From contig NC_031774.1 of NCBI RefSeq assembly GCF_001522545.3, forward strand, positions 19,496,749 through 19,560,748: 64,000 nucleotides of DNA, written 5' to 3'. Below, in pieces: positions 38,710 to 52,849 of this stretch. Position numbers and translations under genes: made by a program. Position 1 is the first letter of the stretch. Each line of letters opens with the position of its first letter. Below the pieces are notes generated by a model. It was given only the letters and a program-made list of their open reading frames with translations. It made no database searches and was not told the origin of the DNA. The DNA comes from Parus major (taxonomy: Eukaryota; Chordata; Aves; Passeriformes; Paridae).

Positions 38710-41700
38710 CAGGCATATTAGGCGACTAACCCTATTCCCCAGCACTATATATTTATTAGCATAGGAAAGTCCTAAAACTTACTTTTTTAACTTTTCTGGT
38801 TGCAAAATTAGAAGATGGGAATGAATACAAGCCCAGGAAAGAAACCAAAGCAGGTAAAAGAAAAATGCCATTTACTACCTTCTACCACAACCTCTACTTG
38901 CTTTACCATAAAGTAGAAATTATAGATGGTAGCCAATGCCAATGCTATAAGAGAGAATGAGGGCTGTTGAGTTAAAACCATCTTCTGTTTCTCTATTTTT
39001 TATGCTTCAGTCAAGAGCTGAAATAAATTAAGGCTGCAGATCTAAGCAAAGAAAGGCAATAAACCAAACTGGTATTTCTCTCCCCCTTTCCCTTTGACTT
39101 TTTTTTCACGTTTCATCCCCTAGTAAGCCAAGGATAAGGAAAAAAAGTCACAAATTCAACTTACTATTGGAAACACCAAGATATCATCATCAGAGACTGA
39201 GGAAAAACTCTTTTTTATTATTTCTTAATGCATAAAACTAAAAAGTACGCTTTCGACTGAAGGAAAAGATATGCTTGTCAGACATTTTGATTTGCAGTAA
39301 TTTATCAAGTTTCACAGAGCTATTCCTCTATATACTGCTTTTCTCACTCTTTAAATACAGTTACACTAGGGAATTTTTTTGTTTATTGTTTCTTTTGCAC
39401 TGCTCACCTGCAAGTTTTTCAGAGCTGTGATTGTGCAAAGCTGTCCTCAGGCTCTATCAAGTGTCTTTGCACAAGCTGGACAAGTGTACATCCCAACCTA
39501 TCCCATTTCTTAGGTTCAGTACACTATTTAGATGTTTTCTTTTCTGACTGAACATGAAATATTCAGTGTTCAGTCAATAATTCAAGAAAAGATTTATATA
39601 GCTTTATTCCTCTGCAGTTCCATACCTGACGCCTTCCAAGTTAAGATCATATTTAAATACTGTTCCAACAACCCAAAAATTCCCTAAGAATTGTATTATT
39701 TTTCATGTGTATTTCACAAGCTATCAACCAACATAACCATAATGAGGAATCATCTGAAATTTAAGAGACCTGAAAATGATGCCTTCAAAGCACACTCAAG
39801 CAGCACTAGCTCAGAGGACAGTGTTCCATACATGAGGTGTTAAGTACATAGAGCCAATTTTGAAAATGCATGTTTGACAGCTTCCAGTATAAAAAGTTGT
39901 AATGCAGCCTGCAGGTTTCATAGCTCTCATTTTGGTATCAATCACAGCAATAAGAGAAAGAGGCATGATTCAAAGTCATTCAGTCATGCTCTGTGATTAG
40001 TAGACTGAAATGCATCTGATTTGTCTCTCTCCTACCATATAATGAATAGAACTAAACAGGATTTTTCTGATTAAACTGTGTTTTTGTCACAAAACACTCA
40101 TTTGCCAAACAGAAGCATTTTGCAAAAACAGATTGGTTTTGATGAATTACTGAGTAAATGCAGAAAGGCTGCAAACAACAAACTGCCTGATTTTCTGTCT
40201 GCTCACCTTTGGGGTTGCCAGAATCCAAGGACATTCTGGAAAAGCAAACACTTCAAGCGTATGTCTTTGAAAACAAACATGGTTTTGGTACTTTTAAAGG
40301 CATGGATTAAGAAGAACCAAAATCCAAAAAAAACCCTTCCTAAACATAAACAAGAAGTGAAACATAAGACAAACCAACTATATAACACAGGATGATTATC
40401 AGAGTTTTGTCTGCAATTAGAATTACTTCCACTGAATTTAGACCAGTCAGGAATGTGCTAGACGTATCAAATCTATACTTTGTGGTAAGTCCTCTGAGAC
40501 CTCTCTGGTGGTTAACCAAGTTTCTCTTAATGTGACCAGTGTTAAGTTCACATGTAGTACTCATCAAAGAAATTTGCACTATAATAATATATAATAATAT
40601 AAAATATTCCAGCTCCCCTTACAAGTGCCATTGCTCCAAACAGCCCTGCAGGGTTCTAGGTACACAAAATTATATGGATACAGGACCTGAATGTTTCATC
40701 CAAGGAACATCTGTTCCAGCACAAGCTAAGACACAACTGTCAAAATGTACAAGTGTTCATTCTGCATTGATACTATTTGTCATAGGAAACTTTGAGGGAA
40801 AACCTTTATACTAATTAAGTATTTATTTTGACCTTGCTTAGCGTGGGAGAGCTGACAAGACTAGCAAGCAGTGACAGCAGACAATTGCTACACAGATATT
40901 TGCTTCTAGAAAAATACATGTCACTAGGAAGTATTCAGAGTATAATAATCTTCCAATCCATCATATATTTGCTGGGAAATACACTTTAAATTTTTCATGC
41001 TCCTGACCATAAATAGAAAGTTGCTTGCTGAGAAGACACCATGTTTTGCATCTACCTGGTGGCAGATGAGTGCCCCACCAGTCAGACAGTGGCTTGCCTT
41101 GCATGGCAAATCCACACACACCTTGAACTCTCTTCTGCCCACAGTGAGCAGTCTAAAAGGAAGCAGAAGCAGGCCCAGCTGCTATATCCAAAGAAGCTGT
41201 ATAAAAACTCAGCTCTGATTTGATCACTCACAATCTAAAATTACAGCTCCAAGGACAGAGTATTTCTTTGTGTGTTGCTTCCACTGACACAGCTTAGGGA
41301 TGGTCAAAGTTAAAACCAGATGAGCAAAAATAGAAAATGATCAGTCTGTCCAAACTAGCCAGTTTAAGTGAGAAATAGAACTCAATACTCAAAAGATGAG
41401 AAAGGCAATTCACCTATGCAAAGCACTTCCTTTCAGTGCTAGATTTTCCGTTATTCAACATTTTTAATTTACCAAATTATCTAAAATGTATCATATTCTA
41501 AATTCACCATTTCCCAAAACATATTGTATAAGCTGATACCCTAGCTAACATAATGTTTCTTTTTTATTTTTTCTTTTCTTACGTATTACTCATTTTGTTG
41601 CACTGAAAATATCTTTATTAAAGTATGCATCTTAAAATGTGGTGTATCTATCTTCTTAGCATCCTCTGCTGCTCACCTGTCTATAATATCACCTTTAATT

Positions 41701-42879
41701 ATATTACTTCACACATCTTGCCACTTTTATAGCTTACTTATGAAACAGCTTAACTTTGCCACAGTAATTCTGAACTTGTAATAATAAGGACATTTTAGAG
41801 AGAAACTTGCAACTTTTTTTTTTTCACAGGAGTATTCAAGAGAACTATCATATTCTGTGCATAATTCACATAAAGGATTAATGCTAGTTTATACTGCTTC
41901 TCATTATTTTTCATAGAATCTCTTCCTGTAAGTGAATATTGATATTATCTCCCCAAGTTGTTTTTTTTTTTTTTTTCTTCCTTTTATTTCATTAAATATT
42001 AGGAAAAAATAGAAGGGCAAAGCACATTCTCTTACCTGTAGTGAATCTACATATTGGTTGAAAAGCCCACACATTGTGCTGCTGTGCTGAGTTTGGCCAG
42101 AATTAACCCAGGAGAGAGAGAGACAGCTCTGTGTGCCAGAATCCTGTGGAAAAGTCATTGACACAGTCACTTTGTAGAGAAACTCTCTGTGTTGTTGTGC
42201 CAGGCACTTCATATTTAGCTTTAATGCTTTATTTCTGAAGTACAAAATGTGATTTCACTCAGCAAGAACAGTTCTATATCATGTTAATTATTTTAGTGTT
42301 ATCCACCCTAAGTAATCCAAGGAATTCCTAAATACATGTGATAGAAAGTCAGATTAAATACAGTCTCGTAATGAAAAAGAGATATGTTATGATTAAATGT
42401 GTTATAGTTTACTTAGCAGTTTCAAAATTTCAAACTATCACCAGCTACTACAGGAACCCAGAGAGTGATTTTCACAAATAATTGGTGGAATTTCATTGCA
42501 TCTTAACACTAGGTGTCTCTCATACCCTTAGGCCACCCACTGAGCCGTCAACAGGGCAGATGAAAAACTATCTAAAATCCTGGTAAGTAATATGACTATT
42601 CAGAGAGAACCAATTTTAATTCTTTCAAAGCCCTGAGGCACTTAAGAGTCCGTACTGCAGGTAGACATTTAATATTTAATAATCAATTTAACCATTCCTC
42701 TAAAAGGATTTTATTTATGAGTCCCAGGAGCTACTTGCATAAGGGCTACCAGATCTTTCAGGTGAAGTGTTTATAGACTTGGAAATTGGACAGATACAGG
42801 TGTGATTCCTGTGACTTAAGCATCCACAGAACCTTTACAGGTAGTTTTTTCATCAAAATTTATTCTGGGATGTACTTGT
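38710..42879. other. unique AT-rich DNA, no gene seen
   Basis: No gene or named repeat was seen. At 39431-39440 TTGTGCAAAG pairs perfectly with 39465-39474 across 24 bases. An ATA-rich patch lies at 40581-40604 and a T run at 41960-41976. Overlapping sense and antisense open frames at 40052-40395 and 41904-42245 resemble no known protein. Confidence 0.55.
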
Positions 42880-43135
42880 AAGGACAACATTAGATAGATT
42901 AGATAGACTGAATATAAGGGAAAATTTCTTCACCGAAAGGGTGGTCAAAACATTGGAACAGGCTGCCCAGGGAAGTGGCTTACCATCCCTGGAGGTACTT
43001 AAAAGTTGTGTATCTTTGGTCTCTAGGTATCTAGGGACATGGTTTCGTGGTGAAGTTGGTAGTGTTGTTAGGCTAATGATTGGAGTCAATGATTGTAAGG
43101 GTCTTTTTCAACATTAGTGTTTCTAAGATACTGTG
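42880..43135 (+). mobile_element. CR1 LINE 3' end, older copy
   Basis: The plus strand contains aatttcttcaccgaaagggt, ggaacaggctgcccagggaa, accatccctggaggtactta and a final gtaagggtctttttcaacat, in the order of the CR1 3' region. It differs from the 38.3 kb copy (gacatggtttcgtggtgaag before the end), so it belongs to another CR1 subfamily. The 5' edge is blurred by a TTAGATAGA duplication at 42892-42909. The copy is 5'-truncated and inactive. The minus-strand 78-codon open frame over it is a by-product. Confidence 0.92.
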
Positions 43136-44949
43136 ACCTACTTTTAACATCACTAATATTTGTGTAACATACTGACAAGAAAGCACATTCACCGCAAAGT
43201 TTTCCTGAAACTTTCCAGGCATGGTTATTCAAGTCTGCAAGGACATAAAAGCAGCCTGGAGGGCAAAATATTCAGAGTCCATTTCTAACTGTGTCAGTCA
43301 GAACAGGTATACACTGGTGGGTCAAATCCTTGAAACAGAGGTATGTTTCAAATAAAGGTAGTAGGTTTCTGGTTACTCCCACATTTCTTTTAAGCTTTTC
43401 CATTAAAACCCCAGCTGAGGGGATATCATTCTAGACTGGCAAAAATAACTGCAACTACAGTATTTTCTTACTATTGCTACTATAGTTAGATGAGACTTGG
43501 AAGTTACACTAAAATTATATTCAACATTTGCTTCTTGGCCAAAGTGCTTATTACACAGTATTCAACAACCTGTTCTAATTGCCTCTGCAAAGTGAAAGAA
43601 TTTTTACAGAGGCCTCTTAAAGGTTGGGCATTTTAGTTGCAGGGGTTTTTTTCTTCACTTGGTTTTGTAAAAAACTTAGTAAAATGTAAAAGAATTGCAA
43701 ATTCCTTTCTGCTGACAAATAAATGAGTGATACTAAAAGAACTTCTCTGTGAACACGGATAAGACTACTTTTCTCTACACTTTGTGTTCTTGTAATTTAA
43801 ACTCACGTGAAAGGGCAAGACACTGGCAGGCAATAACATTGCTGCTTGCCATTCCTAACAAATTTTGATGATTATAAAGCAGTTGTGGATCCTCTTTTTT
43901 GTTTTTCTGCTTTTCAGATTTACCACTCATTACTTTGCAAATATCCAGTCCCTCACGTCAGGTTCTGTCATGGTAAATATTCCATTTCAGTTTCCTGCTA
44001 AGTGGAATTGCTGTGGCTGACAACGTTTCACTACTGAAATGCAGTAATTAAATAAGTTTCCTTATGAATTGTTGCCCTCTTCTACAGCCTTTTTCAGACA
44101 CTGATTTTTATTTTATTTCAGTCCATTGGTCTGCAAATAATAGGAGCTACTGCTTATGTCTAACTTATTTTACTTCATAATAGCCAAATACTTCCTGGTA
44201 CTTCTTAGAAGGTCAGGTATACAAAATCAGGCACAGAAATTGATATGTCATGTGAGGGACGCCTCATTAGGGTAAGAAAATGTTCTCATAAGCATTGAAA
44301 AAATAATTACTGTATTTTGGTAAGATAATTTCAAAAAATCACAATAGTAGGCTAAAACTCTAGATTTGTTTCAGCCAACTCTGATTCAAGAGGAAATTTT
44401 CAGAGCTTTTTGTGCATACTGATAAAAAAGAAGCTTGTTCAAATATAAGGAATTCATAGCTGATGGCATACTGGATTAACTATTTTTTTTAATGTAACAG
44501 CTTCTATTCCAGCCTATATTTGAATATGAAACATCCAGAGTTAAACCTGATGCTCTGAGTTAACCTGGTGCTCTAGATAAAAATTATGATGAGATTCTAG
44601 CCTTATGTATTAAGCAAATGAGGGAAGTTAGGATGAATTCTCAACAGAGGATACATACACATGGAGGTTCTCTAAATATGAGGCAGATTAATGCAATTTC
44701 CCAGCCCACTGAAATGGAATATTACACTTAACATCTGCACGAAGCAGCATATGTAATAATAATAATAAACACTGTTGTGTTCATAGTTAACAGTTGTGGA
44801 AAGTCTTCTATTTTATATTGAATTTTATATTGGATAGTGATAGCAATATACATTCAGGTTCCACCATGTTGGTTATCAAATGGCAAATGGTCAGAGAAAC
44901 ATAAATCATTTATTCAGTTGGCATAACTGATATTATTTATTTTATTTAT
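43136..44949. other. unique AT-rich DNA, no gene seen
   Basis: Nothing recognisable apart from a small TAA run at 44755-44769. Confidence 0.55.
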
Positions 44950-45001
44950 AAAATCCCAAATAATAGTTTTGGGGATTTTGGGGGGTTTGAGGAGGGGTGG
45001 G
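44950..45001 (+). other. G-rich run with adjoining inverted repeat
   Basis: Four G runs of 3-6 bases lie within 44971-45001 (GGGG, GGGGGG, GGGG, GGG). The spacers are 5, 8 and 1 bases, so it just misses the strict 1-7 base G-quadruplex rule. AAAATCCC at 44950-44957 is complementary to GGGATTTT at 44972-44979, so a competing hairpin is possible. Confidence 0.45.
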
Positions 45002-48000
45002 TTTCCTTAAATGTTAGAGTACATACAATTCTTTGGGTGCAGAACTGAAGCATAGTGTCAAATTAATGGATCTAAGAAGTAGTTAAAAAGGCCAAATGAC
45101 AATCTACAAAAAAACATAGAAGGCCATGACTTAGAAAACTCCAGAAGGTTCAAATATCTATCTAATGTCACCTTCAAGTATTTCCAAAAGTCATTTAGAT
45201 CTAAAAAATCACATTCTTATTTCCTAAGTTGACCAGGTATGAAATACTAGTGCTTTAGTATCAATAGAAATTATTGAGATGCTTATAATAACAAAAAATC
45301 TGAATTGCTTTGTGTCAAGAAAGAACATCACTCAGAGGGACTCCAGGTAAACCAAACACAATGTAAGATTGTGTATCTTTAAAAAGAGCCTGTATTATCT
45401 CACATACACTTCATGACCCACAAAATGAGTAATACTACTTCTAATCTTTCTGAATGGGAAGTTGACCTTGAAATAGGACTTGAAATCAACAATACTTTTT
45501 CTTGCGAGTATAAAAGACAGTGGGGAGTCATGTTCAGAGAAATTGGAATGCATCCAAAAAAATAACACTTCTTCAAGAAGCTCTCACAAAACTACTGTTT
45601 TTACAAAGGAAATCTGGAAATCTTTAGTTTTACACAAAGATATATGGTTGTCACAGACTGTTATATTGTAAGTGCTTTCAACTTTTCAGGGATTAGAAGA
45701 ACAGGTAAGGACAGCTAAGTGTCCCCAAAAAGGTAAAAGCAGGTATCAAAGAATTCATTAAAAATACAAAAAGAAAGGATGAAACTGACACCAGCGGTTT
45801 TCTTCCAGACAAGGATTTTCTACTATAACATAGTCTACATGCAGTTTTTCAGGAAAGAATATAGATATGATGCCAACAATGTGTCCACTGTGTTTGATCT
45901 AAGCTGCTGGATAGATTTTGCCAAAGAGAATTTGGACACACAGTGCATCACTCATGACTTGGCATGATTTTTGTATATTCTAAGCTGAAGTTATTTTACT
46001 AGAGATCAAAAAAGGGACATTTAATCTGTTTTTAAGGTTTTTTAATGTTTTAATTTGCTGTATATTTCAGAGAAGTTTATTTCACATAGAATTAAAACCA
46101 AAGAACTTTTACCTTACAGAATTGATAATAAATTTAAAAGCTATTCATAACATTCTTGTGCACTATTATGCCAGAAAGAAGAATTCTTATACTTTAAAAT
46201 TAGGGGAGGCAGCCCATTAAGATCCATCTTCCTAAAACTTCTAATACTTATGTCTTTTTTTGAGCAAAAGATAAAAGCTGTGACCATTGCTTCTTGGCTT
46301 GCCATTGAAACTTTTTAGAAGAGTGCTCTGTTGTTAAATTATTAGGAACAGTAAAAATGACAAAATAAGCATTTATAGATACATTGTCCTTCTGACAACT
46401 ACAAATATTTGACCTTTCTGTAATACACAGAAAATGCTGTAATCAAAATATCAGAATCTGTACCTCAGATAAACTACTGTTAGCAATAAAATATTTCATA
46501 AAATTGTCCTTAAAAATTGAAGGCTCTTTATGACTACAATATTTTTCAAAATGTGACATTGTCATGAACAGGTAGAAGGTGCTTGCACGTCTTACACCAC
46601 AAAACAACATGCACTGATGAACTTATCAGTACATGCTAAAATGCTTTACAATTGCTCGAGTGAGCAATTTTTTCCACAGGTTCACATTCATATATTTTTA
46701 TGAACAGAAAAATAACATTGATACTATTTCTGTAAGTGTATGGATGAAAAGTAAAATTTTAGATATACAGAGCTTCTGAAAATGTAGCAAACAAGCTTTG
46801 TAGAGTAAATCATGGCTATCAGCACTTCAATGCCCTGTGGAGTCACTGCAATCTGTGAAAAGCTTATCTAAATTGCCAGATCTTCTGTGATGTCCCTTAG
46901 AAAAAAAGGCGTATCTCCACCGTACTTCTGCTCTACAGCACTACCTCCTCTGTTTTTGCAGATATAAAATATGTTCCATATTTTCAGTCTGACTTGCACT
47001 TTTGTTGGACTCTTGGCTTTGAGTTGTTATTGCTGTGAATTAAGTGTATCTGTCATAGACTGATACTTTAAAAGGTTTTTGTTGAGGATTTTACTCAGTC
47101 CTCAGAACACTCAAACTCCCTTGGAGGTCTCCTTGTGTACAACTGCGTAAGAAATAAGTACGTTCTACAATTTGAACCAAACCTCTGTAAGGCATTATTA
47201 TTTCAAGCAATCATTTGGATCCAAACACCAAAACAACACACCAATGATAAATGCATTAATTTACAAACACTCAGCGCTCCTATATAAGATGAATTCTGAC
47301 TCCCTCCACAACTCTAATGAATTACATTTATTATGTGTTTTCAGTTTAAGAAATGTCCTTTCTTTTTGTCACGCTAGGCCTTTGATGCCTATGACTAAGC
47401 CATAGCAATGCACAAATTTGTTCTTTCTATGTTGCTCATTATAACTCTCCTGAAACTGCTGATCCCAGAAAAAAAATCCATTGATTCATTGTACCATGGA
47501 AGGAAAGCACAAATATATAAGAATTCGTTTTCAAATGAACAAATTGATGTCTGAATGTGATGAAGTAGGTTAATACAACATTCTACCATTTTAAACAGTA
47601 CTAGTGAGAATCAAAAGAGGTGTACAAAATACATCCAGAAAGGCTATACCATATGTGCCAAATTCTGCCACAGCTTTTAACAGCATGCTGCAAAAACATC
47701 TCAGACTTGGTACTGGGTAAACTGTAGAAGTGTGGAAAATAATGATGCTGAATATCTGTGCTATAAATATGGGATTATTTTCTAGATTTTTTATAAGGTG
47801 AGCATGAATGCAAGTGGTTGCAGTATAAAAGGGAGGTTGAAAGAGCTGTCTGACATGGTCTCAAAGATTTCAAGTGGTAATTCTCTTGTGCTATTTGTAT
47901 AACCACATGGATTTGTTTCGATATTAAAAGATATTTCTCAGCTGAACTGTTTTTTCTCTAAGAATGGTGGTTCAAGTAACAGTTTAAGATGTTATGCAAA

Positions 48001-48379
48001 TGGTTAGAGATATGTAATCATTCTGATCCAGAAAAGCAGCAGAATAACTAGAGATTCCCAAAGATATTGGCAATACTGGCTTCTTTCCAGTGATTTTCTC
48101 CCTCTGTCTCCTTCCTTCCTTTAGTCTTTTGATGATTTACACACTAGCAAAAATTCCCAGCAATAAGAAATCATTTGAAGAACTGGTTTAGCAGCAACCT
48201 CTGTCCTCCACTCAGGCAGGGGAAAGGTAGTCAAGTTAGAATGACAGGCTTTGGTCATGGTATTAAAATTGAACTTCACCTTGAAAGATCTCCAGTACTT
48301 TAATAATCCTCTAGACTAAGAAATTTTTTCTCTTTGCATCTCTACTAAAATAAACATGGTTTTCCATTCTTAGAGGAAA
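45002..48379. other. unique AT-rich DNA, no gene seen
   Basis: No gene or named repeat was recognised. Open frames here are under 80 codons and unrecognised. Confidence 0.55.
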
Positions 48380-48660
48380 AGGAAGCACACAAGAAGAGAA
48401 CATGGGGATGCTGGAGCTGTGTGACAACAGCACAACCGAGCAAAGGCAGCAGGTGACAGCAGCTGGCACCTCTCCTCTGAGAGCTGCAAGGGCACCCCTT
48501 CCCTGCCCTGACTCTCTAGACTGGTGTGCTGCATACTGGGAGCTCAAATCAGAGATGTCACAGAGGGATTACCAGATCCTGTGAAGTCCACTGGCTATTG
48601 CCCACTGCTCCTACTTGGAGGTACAGCCAGCCTGAGATTCTGTGACAGCGCATGTGCATC
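48380..48660 (+). mobile_element. CR1 LINE fragment (5' / ORF1 region)
   Basis: The plus-strand frame at 48524 carries DVTEGLPDPVKSTGYCPLLL, resembling the ORF1 region of CR1 elements just before the Gly-Thr-Asn-Asp segment of the esterase-like domain. Upstream pieces such as gggcaccccttccctgccct and gctgcatactgggagctcaa also recall the CR1 5' region. The frame shifts between 48402 and 48524, so it is inactive. CR1 5' regions are rarely retained, so this copy came from a longer insertion or is an internal piece. The ends are approximate. Confidence 0.65.
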
Positions 48661-51600
48661 TCAAAGGGAGTATGAGAATAATAAAATGGGTGGGTCTGCA
48701 ATCTGAAAAGAATTTCTATTTTTTCATTTATGGAGACTCTAGTATCAGCATAGATCCTTTAAATTACATTTTACTTCTGGCAATAAATTCAGGTATTGAA
48801 TTTCAAGATGCTTACAGCATCTTAACTACTATAATATTTTTGTACAAATTATATTGGCATACTACAGTATACACTCTCATTAATAACACCCTTGGTACAT
48901 GTTGTAGCATAGACTAATTTTAAACAATCTTACTCTCATAACTTTATTAATAACTCCTTTTTTCTCTTTTCATATTTTTTTTTAACACTGAGTATCATAA
49001 GAAACTGTGTTTCTTCTTGTAACATCTCGAAAAACACAGTGCTAATATTAAGCATACCTTTTTTCCAACTCCAAACTCTCCATCTTTTTGTGTCATTATA
49101 TATATGTAATAAGTATTTTTGATATATCTGGTAATCATACACTAGTGGCAGTTAAAATAATATGTGAAATGACAATAAAATTAATTTGTCCATAATTAAT
49201 TGTTAAATCCCCTGGACAAGGGATAAAATAGACTAGGGTTTAAGTAGTGGCACCCAGTATCAATTAATTTATTTTAAAAACAGTTTCATTATTTGCTTAA
49301 TTTCTCCTAAAATAGAATACTCACATGCACTTAGTTAAATAACTTAATTATTCCCTCAGAAAAAATTATTTATTTCCTTTAAAAAAACAAACAAAAGGAA
49401 ACAAACAAACAAACAAAGAAAAAGCCAACCAAAATACCACAGAATTGGGCTTTGGTGCCCCAGGCAGCATATCAAATTACTGTATGTTTCTCAAACTTTG
49501 ACTTTTAAAAATGCAATTTATTATTAATATGCAGCCTACACAGAGCTCTAATATTGACTAATTTTCTCAAAGGCAGATGCTTTCCACCATTAAAGAAGCC
49601 CAAAAACAGATGAAAAGAAAAAACTTGACTAGGCAACAGCAAACTAGGCAGGTGTCATTCTGTCTGTTCAGTAAATACAATACTCACCTAAAGCCATTAG
49701 CACCAAGAAGTACTATGGCTTTCCTCCCTAGTGTCCCTCCCAATTTTTAAGTTAACTTGTTTCACCTCTGAAAACCTCTCAGTAGTTCAGTGCATCAGTT
49801 CTCCTTGCTTGGTGTGGTGTACTGGTTTTTAATGCTGAGATAACAGTCAGGGCATCAATGTTTAAATATTTACCTTCCATCTATAATCAGTAGGTATCAG
49901 GTTTGACTCATGTGCTGCATTATAGATGAAAAATCTAACTGCTTAACGAAACTGCAGTTATTATTTAATGAATTTGCCAGTCTACATGGGATGTCCCGAA
50001 TTTGATACAAGTTAGAAGCAAACAATTCCTTCTGCAAGGGCTGCTGACATGCTGTCCCACACTTGGTGTAGGAAAACACAGCAGAAGCAAGAAGTGAGGG
50101 ACTTGCTATTCCAGTTTCACACCAGGGCAATCCCCCCCACATCTCTTCCATCCACTCTCCCACATCCTTTCCCCTGGCAGTATGCAACAATTTGGAATGA
50201 AATGGCAATTCAGGATGTAGTCCAGTCTTTAAAATATCCACAGTACAAAACATTTGTTACAAAACAGAAAAACCATATTCAGCCTGAGCACAACACTTGT
50301 TTGATGCAAATATCCATAAAATATCCATTTAGTTTTATGCCTTACTATTAAAATAGAAACACAGTAAGAATATAAATGTGGATTTAAGTAGAGGAAAGAT
50401 TTCCTAGAGTGTTTTTCTCCGAGATATAGGACTAAAGCACATTAACTTTTTTTTAACTTTGCATTCCTCATTCATTCTAGTTGTCATTCTGGACATTTGT
50501 ACCTTTAGAAAAAGGAAAATTCTCAAGTCTTTATCAACCAAAAACCAAAATACAGTAGTTACCAGAGCTTCACTGAATGTCTTGACTCAATATCTGACTC
50601 AGAACAGGCTTTCATGTTAAGAGTTTAGCAGGAGAGTGAGAGTGGTAAAACAAGATCTTTGCAAACAGACATTGTATTTTCTCAGATTTTCACAAAATCT
50701 GCTGCTCAGAAGGTACAATAATTTTTATGCTCCAGAATTCTGAAGGAAGTTGCACAAGGCCACATTAACCACCCTTGAATTCCAGTCTGCAAGACTGCAG
50801 TTACCAGTTCAGGAATGTTGTCTTCAGTTCCCTCCCAGCACAGAGAGTGCTGGGAAGTAAATAGCTGAAGAATTATGTATTATGAAAGCCCCAAGTTGGG
50901 CAAATCAAGGAACACACACACACACATTAATCAGCATTACAAATTACTGCAGCGATTTATGCAGTGATGGGTCTAAACAATACTGAAATGATTAGAAGAA
51001 AATATTTGGTATTTTCACTGTCATCAGGCAATACTCCCTAGAGACACCCACATCAGGAACTCCCATTCAGGCTGCTCTTGCCAAATCTTTCCTTTTTTTT
51101 TATGAAAGCACTTCAGGCAAGCACAAACTCCTTGGGAGGTACTGAGCAATACAGAAATAATACTGTTCTTTTTGTTTTATTTATAAATTTCAATGGAATT
51201 TCCACTCTCACCAGAGGTCATTCAGTTTTAGGATCATATCAATGGATGCAAAAAACCTACCAGCCACCACCTAGTCTGAAAAAGGCATTGATATCAGCAT
51301 CTTTGAGATTATTCAAGGGCTTAATTTACAAAAAAACATGTACTTATGGAGACTCTGCAAGTATCTTCTCAAACATATTTCATCACATTATGTATACAAT
51401 CTCCAGTAAGCGAACAAGTCACAGACAGAGCCTTAGATATGTCAATAAGCATCAGAAGAATTACTCCAGTTTATCTTATTAACAGCTTTGTATCAGTTAT
51501 GTTTTTCCAGAATTTTAGCCATTTTCCTCCCCACAATCAGTAGAGGGCATTATTCACTTGGAGTGGAAGAAAGAAAGTTTATATTTGTGATTGAAGCTAC

Positions 51601-52849
51601 CTCAAGATTTCTGTGTCCCATCTTAGACATTGACTTTTATTATTTTATCATCATCATATTTAATAGTAAGCACTTTTACGAGATGTTTTTTCAAAAAAGT
51701 TTGAATATACTTTTGATGAATATTCTAAGTCATATTTATGACTTTCATATGTATTAGCCTTATTATATAAGGCTAATTGTCCAAAATAACCATTAGTCAG
51801 TAATACAACACTAATATGAGTCCTTTACAATATTAGCTCCTAATATAAGGAATTGACAGTTCCTCTCTAAGACAGACACCATCTGTGTAAGATATTCTAT
51901 ATTAACAGTGGGCTGTATGAGCATTAATAGTAGCAAAAGTATAATAATTCTTACACAGTGTAAACCAGAAAGGAAAAGTGCCATTCTTCCACAGTCTGAA
52001 CACATTTGTTTAGTGAATCATTTTCAGTTCCCTACAACATTCATTTTCACTGCAGAGGAGCAGCTAAAGGTGCTGCCTGCACCATGGTAAGGCAACTTGT
52101 TCAATGGACTATCCTACTAAGTCCTTTCTGCCTTTGTTCAATATTTGCACTACATTAGATATTTTTAGTTCATCAACAAGCAGCATCATCTGCTTTTCTT
52201 CAGAAATTCCAAGCCTAAATGACATTTTATATTCAGTACCCAGTTTCACAGCTTCACTGAATGGTCACATTCAAACAGGCTACACTGTTCTTTCGAAATT
52301 TTAAACTGTCGTGAGAAATTTTGGCCAAAAATGAAGGCCCATCTTGTTAAAAATTGTATCTATGTAAAGCTTCCTCTGCTGAGATGCAAAACAAAATTGA
52401 AATTTAAAACCCACCTTTCCCTAGAGAAGTCTATTTCCAGGAGGAACAGAAAACCAGTTATTCAACCATTCATCTTTAAAAGGTGTTTAGTAAACAGCCT
52501 GCTGTTCCTCAGAGATATTCTGAGCAACATCAAGGGAAGATCATGTTTCAGGAAATGCTGCAACACTTAAGTAAAGGCCCCAACTAAATATATACGGATT
52601 TATGTGAAACAAGACCAGCAGAATGTTACAACACTCCATGAGATAGTTGGGCTTTTTCTCACTTTAAGTCAGATGCCTTTAAATAACTTTGTATTTAATA
52701 TTATTTTTTAATTAAGAGACGGGGAAAATATCCTTATGTGTTTGGGAATTTTTCCCCTGCAGAATATACAACAAGAATATAAAGTCTATTTCTTTGAAAC
52801 ACATTCTACATGGAAAAAGGTGAAGCCAACCCCATGGAAGACTAGCAGA
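48661..52849. other. unique AT-rich DNA, no gene seen
   Basis: No gene was recognised. It contains an AAAC-rich tract (49378-49420) and an AC run (50912-50926). The 134-codon open frame at 51078-51482 starts with TTG and matches no protein I know. Confidence 0.55.

Noticed and set aside
51078..51482. 134-codon plus-strand open frame
   Set aside because: Starts with TTG, no similarity recognised, lies in unique AT-rich DNA.
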